A stretch of 64,000 nucleotides of DNA from Paenibacillus donghaensis (lineage in GTDB: Bacteria > Bacillota > Bacilli > Paenibacillales > Paenibacillaceae): contig NZ_CP021780.1 in the NCBI RefSeq assembly GCF_002192415.1, positions 186,001-250,000 of the forward strand, written 5' to 3'. The first letter of the stretch is position 1, and each line of letters starts with the position of its first letter. The translations under genes and the position numbers were made by a program. Positions 31,401-36,700 of the stretch are shown in pieces. The notes beneath the pieces are model-generated. The model saw only the letters and a program-made list of their open reading frames with translations, was not told the origin of the DNA and did no database searches.

Positions 31401-33761
31401 GATCCGAACGCTTTCAACAATGCGTGGCACCATCCGTTGGTGCACAGAAATACGTCTACGTTTTCCGGACAGCGTTATAGCACGCTGTTAACGGGCCGGG
31501 AATTTTTCTTAGCGGGACATCAAGTTCAAGGCTGCAGCGTGCTTCCGGGAACCGCTTATCTGGAAATGGCGCGTGCGGCTATTTCGTCTTCCCTGGATGT
31601 TAAGGAAGCACAGCGTGCCATTGTGTTATCCGACATTGTCTGGTTGAGACCACTGACCCTTGCTAACGGGCCGGTCGAAGTGAATATCAGGCTTTTCCCG
31701 AAAGAGAAGGACCAGATATCCTATGAGATTTATACAGAAGATGAACATAACGGGCAATTGAAGCAGATTATACATGCTCAAGGGAAGGCTCAGCTTCAGG
31801 TAAAAGCGGACACCCGTGCTGTGGATCTGGCAGAGCTGCGAAACAAATGTTCCATAAGCGCACTTGCCTCTGCGGATTGTTACAGTAAATTCAGCGCAAT
31901 GGGGCTGGAATACGGGCCAGGGCATCGCTGTATTGAGTTTATCAATGTTGGGGTTAATCAGGCTCTGGCGAAGCTGAGACTGCCGGACCATCTGGAGCAT
32001 ACATTAGCCCAATACGTACTTCATCCAGGAGTGCTTGATTCAGCACTGCAGGTTTCGGTAGGCCTGATGAATACTTCGGGCAATACCGATACAATGGTAC
32101 CGTTCTCCATTGAACATATGCGGATCTATGGAGCTTGTTCAGCGGAAATGTGGGTCAATGTCCGTTTTGCAGAGCAAAACCGCAATGAAAGGGACCAGGA
32201 AATTCTTGATATCGATTTGTACGATGACCAAGGGAATCTATGCGTAAGCATACAGGGTTTCTCATTACGCAGATTGGAGCGCGAGTCCGGCGCACCAGGC
32301 AAAAGCAAAAATGAACAGGCGGGCATCATTTATTTTAAGCCTCACTGGGAGAAGAAAGCCGTAGAAAAACAAGCCGTAATCCCGTATTCAAAGCATCTGG
32401 TCATTCTTGTTGAACCGGGGGCGGAGCTTGTTCATGAGGTTGCCGCTCAATGTCCTGGTGCAAGATGTGTACAGTTAAATGATGCAGATGAGAAAGACTT
32501 AGCCCAGAGATTCCACACCTATGCGGAACAGGCGCTGCTGGAAATCCAATCGGTGCTGTCCGGAAACTCTAAGGGTAACATGCTCATCCAAATGGTTGCT
32601 CCTTTGGACGGAGAGAGCGGCCGGTTTTCGGGTCTTGCAGCAATGCTGAAGACGTTGCGGTTAGAGCATCCCAAGTGCTATGGACAATTCATTGAAATGG
32701 ATGATATGGCAGGGGACAAGCTTGCTTACAGGCTCCACAATGAAAGCAGAAACCCGGAAGAGCCCATGATTCGCTATAGACATGATGAACGGTTTATCGC
32801 AGGCTGGTCTGAACTCGGCATCTCACAAGAGGAACTGCATATCTCATGGAAAGAACACGGGGTGTATCTCCTTACTGGAGGGGCAGGCAGTTTAGGCCTG
32901 ATTTTTGCCGAAGAAATGGTTTCGCAAGTGCGACAGATCACGCTGATTTTGACAGGCCGTTCGCAACTGACCTTACATCAGCAAGGACAGATTGCCGAGC
33001 TGCGGAATAGCGGGGCGAGGGTTAGTTATGAACAAGTGGATGTATCGGATAAAGAATCGGTTAACAGGTTAATCCAGTCCGTTGTTGCCCAATACGGATC
33101 GCTTAATGGCATTCTTCACGGTGCCGGTGTGTGCAGGGACAGCTTTCTGATGAAGAAGACCAGGGAGGAGCTTCACAGTGTGCTGGACCCCAAAGTAAAC
33201 GGTTTAGTACATTTGGATCAGGCTACCCGTGGGATAAGACTGGACTTCTTTTATCTTTTCTCATCCATTGCGGGAAGCCTGGGAAATCCGGGACAAGCTG
33301 ATTATGCGGCAGCAAATGCTTTTATGGATTCGTTTGCTTCATATCGTAATGGGCTGGTGATGAAGAAGGAGCGTTATGGCCAGACGATTTCCGTAAATTG
33401 GCCGCTCTGGCAAGAAGGGGGCATGCAGATGGATGAATCGGTGCGCAGACAACGGATGGAGCAGGCTGGTATGGCAATGCTGCGTACGGATAAGGGGATA
33501 CGGGCATTGTATCAAATTGCATCAGCCGGGGTGGACCAGGCTATGGTCATGGAGGGCAATACTGCACAATTAAGAGCAGCGGTTTGCAGTGACCGGCGCC
33601 CGGCTATTGACGTGAAATCCGGCGGGGATCTTCTTCATTCAAGCGCGAGCGAGATGCCGGATGATGCATTCTTTTTGCACCTAACGCAGCAGATCAGCAG
33701 CGGTGAGCTTTCGGAAGAACAGTTGGCCGAAATTCTTAAAGTTTCGTCAATGAGAGGGTAA
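19323..33761 (+). CDS. PKS3: trans-AT PKS, modules 4 (rest), 5, 6 (beta-branching) and 7 (part)
   Basis: The middle of the chain, including the beta-branching site. Order: docking helices 1-38; DH4 (His71, Asp247); ACP Ser398 with no KR between; KS5 503-940 (Cys674); DH5 (His1155); KR5 (TGG ~1613, Tyr1756); pseudo-ACP 1865-1935 with Ala1897; ACP Ser2006; KS6 ~2106-2550 (Cys2286, HGTGT kept); two ACPs, Ser2830 and Ser2982, each with the Trp six residues later that marks beta-branching carriers; ER ~3045-3380; KS7 ~3427-3850 (Cys3595); DH7 (His4066); KR7 (Tyr4661); C-terminal docking helix. The ACP of module 7 is on the next protein. Module 4 has KS-DH-ACP only, so what reduces its ketone is unclear. 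Module 5 is close in sequence to module 3, suggesting internal duplication. Confidence 0.96.
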   Translation: MKDFLQYVLTEVKNKRVDKEDAIAWIEQFQTAGTVREQHNLHPLLHENTSNLSEQRFSSTFSGEELFLRDHVVNGQALLPGAAYLEMARAAIDIAMTGSGSAPAGVCLKDIVWVRPLPSEGRDIRVHIGLYPESNGQIAFEIYSETGASEGPPEFIIHCQGAAELSSADKPVKVLDIPALQAACQEQILSSVQCYERFHDIGLHYGPTHQGIEEMYSGNGQVLAKLVHPPSPAGEELQYTLHPGFIDSVFQATAGFTAGESTVTPALPFALEKLDILGGLTSRMWAWVRLNHSNGDGTFQKFDIDVADEQGNIALSLQGFTTRNALLKTLIADSDGLKEQDTPTENADDRFRECESGTDYILEENAVHYFKKLLSSVIHLPVYRIDADAPLEKYGIDSVMVLQMTNQLELVFGPLSKTLFFEYQTIQEVTEFFLLSYRDSLKLLLGFDGEPAGAAEPAAAIQEAAQAPGLPLRHGREHSRFWTSGSNNPGTAPENGHLRNQSMDIAVIGLSGRYPGAENVEQYWNNLREGKDSIIEIPKDRWDYQRYYDADKTKAGKTNGKWGGFLQGVDQFDPLFFQISPREAEIMDPQERLFLQCVYGSLEDAGYTREALGRHGGQVGVYVGVMYEEYQMYGAEQTLLGNPLSLGGSPSSIANRISYWCNFHGPSMALDTMCSSSLTAIHLACHSLMREECELAIAGGVNVSVHANKYLALGQGNFVSSKGRCESFGEGGDGYVPGEGVGAVLLKPLSKALADGDQIYGVIKGTAVNHGGKTNGYTVPNPQAQADVIGRALKEAAIDPRTISYVEAHGTGTSLGDPIEIAGLTKAFRAFTKDQQYCAIGSAKSNIGHCESAAGIAGLTKVLLQMKYGQIAPTLHAQTLNPNIDFGATPFTVQQKLTDWERPVIQVNGELKEFPRRAGLSSFGAGGSNAHVVIEEYRPLRAAADIAVTPQRPAIILLSAKNEERLLEQAGQLLYAVRRQGYSETDLIDIAYTLQVGREALEERLGFLVSSVGELEEHLAGFVQQQDHGLQMYRGQVKRDEESLAVFAADEDMIQAVDTWIAKGKYTKLLDLWVKGLAFDWNKLYSKDKPRRISLPTYPFAKERYWVPQKSSGQGNGIQSIDTALHPLVHRNTSDFAGQQFSTTFTGQEFFLRDHVVQGRRVLPGAAHLEMARVAITLAMKLTEDERTGIHLNHVVWIQPIIVGDKPVQVHTELLLEENGVIAFEICGEADEADGEPVVYSQGSAVLYPVEEPAFTLNLKAIQEECRERIFEAEPCYAVFARMGVAYGPAQRGIETVYAGKDQVLAKLRLPGVVTDTLTDYMIHPAIVDAAIQATLGLRLGTEEIRTALPFALQEMEILGACKPEMWAHIRRCSDSGIEGPVQKLDIDISDNAGKVCLRMKGFSFRETEKGTVIQPGIIKDSPGEQAEMLMIAPAWEAKAVPAASAVPEFEEHMVLLCGLAHLSPQTVEAELGSAVRCMVLQAGAEDAGGSYLDHVSQVFREVQRMLQSKPRKNMLLQIVALFDEEHQLGRGIAALLKTAAQENPFFRGQWIEVEMKDGASGIIHKIKENMRTPQDCEVRYMNSKRYIVNWSNVEVQTDETIPWRDGGVYLITGGAGGLGRIFAEEIAAKVRKATLVLTGRSPLDEEKRTGLEKTFARGTKLVYKQADVTDKQNTQELIADIQHEFGALNGIIHSAGIIHDGFILKKTGMDVLQVLAPKVNGVVNLDEASSKVPLEFFIFFSSGSGVLGNVGQADYAAANAFMDRYAFYRDDLVKKGLRSGQTLSVNWPLWKEGGMRVNASTEKQMQQATGMLALRTPAGIQALYRAFRSKKAQVFAAEGDAVRMQQAWFPGMRLVSANPLSDQVYNQLTRTAAALLQVRPEDLDCTAGWEEYGFDALCWGELIESLNRMYDLELTPADWIKYDCLDSLSDYLVKQAGESSVQPEKPLQEEMLQQAVPGTLTMDISGSELRYHATEYFKKALSSILKLPLHRIDEHTPLEAYGIDSVMILQLTTELERTFGPLPKTLFFEYRNLREVTGFFLEGYKEKINQLLGYNSTEAIGRSDNKEAVKENTAAVLSGYTRPRISSRALRGVKSQPEQEVAKGLDIAIVGLSGRYPGARNAGQFWEALKNGKDCITEIPPERWDHRLYFDTDQENPYRTYSKWGGFIDGVEEFDPKFFNISPREAISMDPQERLFLECVFEALEDAGYTRELLAKGTGNAGGSSPGGNVGVYAGVMYEEYQLYGLQEQMKGNHTALVGNSASIANRVSYYCNFHGPSITLNTMCSSSLTTIHLACQSLSGNECEMAVAGGVNISIHPNKYLALAQGRFISDKGRCESFGEGGNGYVPGEGVGAVILKTLAKAKADGDHIYGVIKGSAINHGGKTNGYTVPNPSAQSDVIKKAYGLAGIDPRTVSYIEAHGTGTSLGDPIEIAGLTKAFHEFSKDNQYCAIGSAKSNIGHCESAAGIAGITKILFQFMHRQIVPSLHSKVLNPHIDFAQTPFIVQQELVEWKRPILDGGEVPRRAGISSFGAGGANAHLVLEEYVDERDERGREEGGVPLNPFLIVWSAKQKESLRVQAQNLLNSIQEARLTDADLARIAYTLQTGREAMEERAAVIVSSIKELSEKLREFAAGNEFTDGLFRGQVKENKDTASLFAMDDELQEAVAKWLLRKKYSKLAELWVKGVQLDWTLLYNGHTPRRISLPAYPFSRERYWIVNSSETKAIPPAEKEKQKEEEQEKADHRPIAALPDEPAPQSKVQLNSLAHINPVEPAVKQEPKTLPALGGVHQTMISNLQLESELAVSLAEILYMQVSDIDPESSFIDLGLDSVVGVEWIKLLNRKYGVTLTATKIYDYPNLHAFSLFISQQLMSKNEFTAVKDAVVEEKKQVPLIRLQALDDLPAAPVKHQAPPTAYPAPEPEPVIQLKDPAALPGLTRSGMPSAAQPSQVLIHELAASLADVLYMSPDDVDTDQNFIDLGLDSVVGVEWVKLLNKQYGTSIAATKIYDYPNVRELAGYLLQIIPGPLAAPELAPEPEKKPLPLQRQEELGDCYGLVLSTVHSVDEIALGPWAVGEPAAAEIQIQVKASAINFPDVMCVQGLYPTMPEYPFVPGFEVAGVISSVGKEVSGFLAGDEVIALTAQQMGGHAGFVNVPAANAVRKPANISFEEACSLPIVYGTVAHALNVGEYKPGDHILIQTATGGCGLIALQLANLQDCICYGTSSKTDKLEILKKLDVPYVINYKEGDFDQDVRRLSGNRGVDIVLNTLSGEAIQKGLNCLAPSGRYLELAVHALKTSSKLDLSQLTENQSIHSIDLRRLGLKGGIDAREILENMVTLLESEQIVPIVSRIYPKEQIKEAMEYVGRGEHVGKVVISHTSKEMVDLTDHCIQRLIQQKRRCEQRSKEKPQPPVTAVTNSNNLPQADPMLEGIAIIGMSGQFPQAGSVEELWDNLALGKDCVSEMPDTRWSIQKYYSEDPLASGKTYSKWMGVVEDADQFDPLFFNISPAEAELMDPQQRLFLKNSWHCIEDAGIKPSSLSGSRCGVFVGCAGSDYGQMASEQGLSAQGLMGEATSILSGRISYFLNLKGPSMAIETACSSSLVAISEACNSLVLHNCDSALAGGVYITAGPSMHIKTSKSGMLSKDGRCFTFDTKANGFVPGEGVGVLLLKRLSDAVRDGDPVYGVIRGWGMNQDGKTNGITAPSVNSQIMLEKEVYERFHIQPETISLMEAHGTGTKLGDPIEVEALTESFRAFTDKTSYCALGSVKSNIGHLMMAAGVTGVIKILLAMKHKQIPPLIHFEKLNEHIQLEGSPFYLNTKLASWVPAAAGPRRAGVSSFGFSGTNAHLVIEEFIPLPHEAGHIPENDQPDHGVLFVLSAKNNTQLKVYALQLVGFLTAAEDLRLADIAYTLQAGREAMNVRLAFIASGKAQAVQMLQDFSAGISRDGLYTGSIQKKRGMAGAQTGDRVAEPADSGLDETAKRWVSGAEVDWSRLYLRNTPKRIHMTGYPFAEKRYWLPAESDTLNRSDSDPNAFNNAWHHPLVHRNTSTFSGQRYSTLLTGREFFLAGHQVQGCSVLPGTAYLEMARAAISSSLDVKEAQRAIVLSDIVWLRPLTLANGPVEVNIRLFPKEKDQISYEIYTEDEHNGQLKQIIHAQGKAQLQVKADTRAVDLAELRNKCSISALASADCYSKFSAMGLEYGPGHRCIEFINVGVNQALAKLRLPDHLEHTLAQYVLHPGVLDSALQVSVGLMNTSGNTDTMVPFSIEHMRIYGACSAEMWVNVRFAEQNRNERDQEILDIDLYDDQGNLCVSIQGFSLRRLERESGAPGKSKNEQAGIIYFKPHWEKKAVEKQAVIPYSKHLVILVEPGAELVHEVAAQCPGARCVQLNDADEKDLAQRFHTYAEQALLEIQSVLSGNSKGNMLIQMVAPLDGESGRFSGLAAMLKTLRLEHPKCYGQFIEMDDMAGDKLAYRLHNESRNPEEPMIRYRHDERFIAGWSELGISQEELHISWKEHGVYLLTGGAGSLGLIFAEEMVSQVRQITLILTGRSQLTLHQQGQIAELRNSGARVSYEQVDVSDKESVNRLIQSVVAQYGSLNGILHGAGVCRDSFLMKKTREELHSVLDPKVNGLVHLDQATRGIRLDFFYLFSSIAGSLGNPGQADYAAANAFMDSFASYRNGLVMKKERYGQTISVNWPLWQEGGMQMDESVRRQRMEQAGMAMLRTDKGIRALYQIASAGVDQAMVMEGNTAQLRAAVCSDRRPAIDVKSGGDLLHSSASEMPDDAFFLHLTQQISSGELSEEQLAEILKVSSMRG
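24890..25130 (+). other. Serine-less pseudo-ACP before the module 5 ACP
   Basis: An ACP-like stretch (VYNQLTRTAAALLQV, then EEYGFDALCWGEL, then CLDSLSDYLV) sits between KR5 and the intact ACP (GIDS, Ser2006). The attachment serine is alanine (GCG at 25011-25013, residue 1897), so the carrier function is lost while the helices remain. It is either a decayed duplicate or a structural spacer. Confidence 0.75.
27706..28383 (+). other. Tandem beta-branching ACPs of module 6
   Basis: Two copies share LGLDSVVGVEW, with Ser2830 and Ser2982 and Trp at +6, and both continue into TKIYDYPN. The Trp flag is the recognised mark of ACPs that dock the HMGS/ECH enzymes. The HMGS cassette downstream is the expected partner. 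The doubling is common at branching sites and is thought to raise flux. A Pro/Ala-rich linker of about 75 residues separates them. Confidence 0.92.
28440..29452 (+). other. Enoylreductase (MDR-type) domain beside the branching ACPs
   Basis: Zinc-independent MDR fold: an N-terminal part with INFPDVMCVQGLYP and VPGFEVAGVI, then a nucleotide-binding loop TATGGCG near residue 3198. It follows the two branching ACPs in frame, so it probably reduces the enoyl formed after ECH1/ECH2, leaving a saturated methyl branch. An ER after branching ACPs is known from curacin-type lines. Reduction at this site is inference. Confidence 0.85.
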
Positions 33762-33766
33762 TTCAA

Positions 33767-36700
33767 ATGGACGATCAAATTAAACTGGTGTATCAACAGA
33801 TTCAAGGCGGACAGTTGGACCCTTCAGCAGCCGTGGAGCAACTAAAGCTGCTTGCTTCAAGACAGGCTCCCCGTGCTTCAGGCCAGCTGCAGAACCAGCT
33901 CCAAGCGGTTTTACTGGAGATCGTATGTGAGCTTCTAAAGGTAGATATTCAAGAAATCGATATAGATACGGAACTGAGTGAGTATGGGTTTGACTCTATT
34001 TTGATCACCGATTTTGCTAATGCGCTGAACAAGAGGATGAAGTTGAATCTGACTCCGGCAGTTTTTTTTGATAATCCTTCAATACGGACATGTACGCAGT
34101 CATTATTGGAACAGTATGAAGAAGAAATTGCCGCCTACTATGCTTCCGCGTCTCCGCCTCTAATACAGGCCGGAGACGGGAGGCAACTGCTGGAACAGGT
34201 GAAAGCGGTGCTGCTGGAGGTAATCTCGAAACTATTAAAAGTGAGTGCCGGCGAACTGGACCCCGATACAGAGCTGAGCGAGTACGGTTTTGATTCCATT
34301 ATGCTAACCGAGCTGTCCAATCTCTTGAATAGTGAATATAAACTGGAGCTGACACCGGCGATGTTTTTTGATAATCCGACCATTCATCGCTTCGCCGAGT
34401 ATTTAATTCAAGAGTATGAGGAAGTATTTGTCTCTTCCAATCAGGAGATTCAACGTACGGTACCTCCTGAACAGCAGAAGGAACTTTCCGGTACGAGGAC
34501 AGCGCCGTTTTTGCCGCAACCAACGGATGAGCACGCCTATGCTGTGGAACCCATAGCCATTGTCGGTATCAGCGCCAAATTTCCGCAGGCTGAAAATGCG
34601 AATGAATTCTGGAACAATATAATAGAAGGAAAAAATTGCATCACTGAAGTTCCGGATGACCGGTGGAATTGGCGGGATTATGCGGAACAGGGCTCAGATC
34701 CTTCTGCTGCTTCAGGGTTGCGCTGGGGCGGATTTATCGGCGGAGTCGATGAGTTTGATCCATTGTTCTTTAAAATTTCTCCCCGCGAAGCGGAGCTGAT
34801 GGACCCGCAGCAAAGACAAATGCTAAGCACGGTCTGGCATGCGCTGGAGGATGCAGGCTTGCATCCTGAAGAATTCTCACAGCATACAACAGGCGTCTTT
34901 ATTGCTGCCGGTCCCGGAGAATATAAAGATATCGTAACGATTCCGGCAAGTGAACCGATGGGCCCGGTTACGGTTGTGCCGTCATCAATCCCGAACCGGA
35001 TTTCTTACGCGCTGAATTTGCGTGGACCAAGCGAATATTGTGAAGCGGCGTGTTCCTCATCTCTGGTTGCCTTGCATCATGCCGTGCAGTCAATCCGGCG
35101 CAAGGAATGTGAGCAAGCTGTTGTAGGGGCGGTGAATTTACTTCTGTCTCCAATGGGCTTTGTCGGTTTTGAGACAATGGGCAACTTAAGCACAGACGGA
35201 AACGCGAAGTCCTTCCAGTTCGATGCAGAAGGGTACGCACGGAGTGAAGGTGTGGGAGCGCTGATTATCAAACCGCTTCATTTAGCGGTGGAACAAGGGG
35301 ATCACATTTATGCGCTGATTCAAGGAACCGGCACCGCTCATGGAGGCAAAGGCATATCGTTGACAGCTCCTAATCCGGCGGGAATGCAGGCGGCAATAGC
35401 TCAAGCCTATGAATCGGCTGGAATAGACCCGTCCACGGTGTCTTATGTAGAAGCAAACGGGGTTGCTTCACCGCTGGGTGACAGTATTGAGATCAATGCT
35501 TTAAAATGTATTGCTCCTGCTGAACGGGAGACAGGCTGCTGTCAGGTCAGCAGCCTGAAGCCTTGCATCGGCCACGGTGAAGTGGTCTCCGGGATGGCTC
35601 AGCTCATTAAAGCGATCTATGCTTTACGTCATCGGGTGATTCCGGGCGTCCCGGGGTTTACACGTCTGCATGAGCACATTTCGCTTAAAGGAAGTACGCT
35701 GCAGATAAGTGCAGAGAACCGGGCTTGGAAGGCCGCAAAAGACGGCTCCGGTCATGCTGTGCCAAGACGCGCCGGAGTAAACAGTTATGGTTTCGGCGGC
35801 GTAAACGCTCATGCGGTATTGGAGGAATACATTCCGCAGCCAGTGGACGCAGCCGGATCTTCAGGCGTTGCGAAGCCGCAAATGGTCATTTTTTCCGCGA
35901 AAAACCGGGAACGCCTGCATATAGTGGTTGAACGTATGCTTGCTTTTGCAGAAATGCATGAGGATCTAAATATACCGGACTTTGCTTACACCCTCCAAAC
36001 GGGGCGTCAAGCGATGGAATGCCGAATGGCTGTCATTATAACGGATAGGGAAGAGTTGATTCAGAAGCTCCGGATGTATTTACATGAGGAGCACGTTCAA
36101 TCCACGCCGGACCCATTCCTGCCTTGGTTTATGGGAGAACAGCCGGAGGAACGCCTTGCCGCCAAAAAGCTTATCTCTGGAAGTACGGAGGAGCTAATGA
36201 TTCAGGAGCTGATGAAGGAGAACAACCTGGAGAAACTTGCGCTTCACTGGGTGCAAGGCGGCAATATTCCCTGGAGACAATTGCATCCGGCAGCCCGGCT
36301 ACGCAAATTGTCTCTGCCGGTATATCCCTTTGAGAAGAAAAGGTATTGGCTGGAGCCCAAACCTTCAAGCTCCGTCAACTATCGGTCTTCAGTAAAACAG
36401 GTTCAATCTCCAAGTCTAACCGCTTGTGAACCGCCCGCCCTTCTTGATTATTTAAAGCAAGAGATCAGCGAATTGCTGGCTATACCGGTTGAAGAGCTGC
36501 GGGGAGATCAATCGTTGCGTAATTTGGGGTTTAATTCCATTCAAGCTGTCAAGCTCCGTCATACACTGGAAACCTCGTTCGCAGCAGCTGTTCCGATGGT
36601 CACCATCAGCGGAGTTGAGACCATTGAACAGATGGAGCAGAATTTAAGTGATATTGTAGATCCTTCACAATTCAACGGCAACGGGCTATTGAATGCTGAA

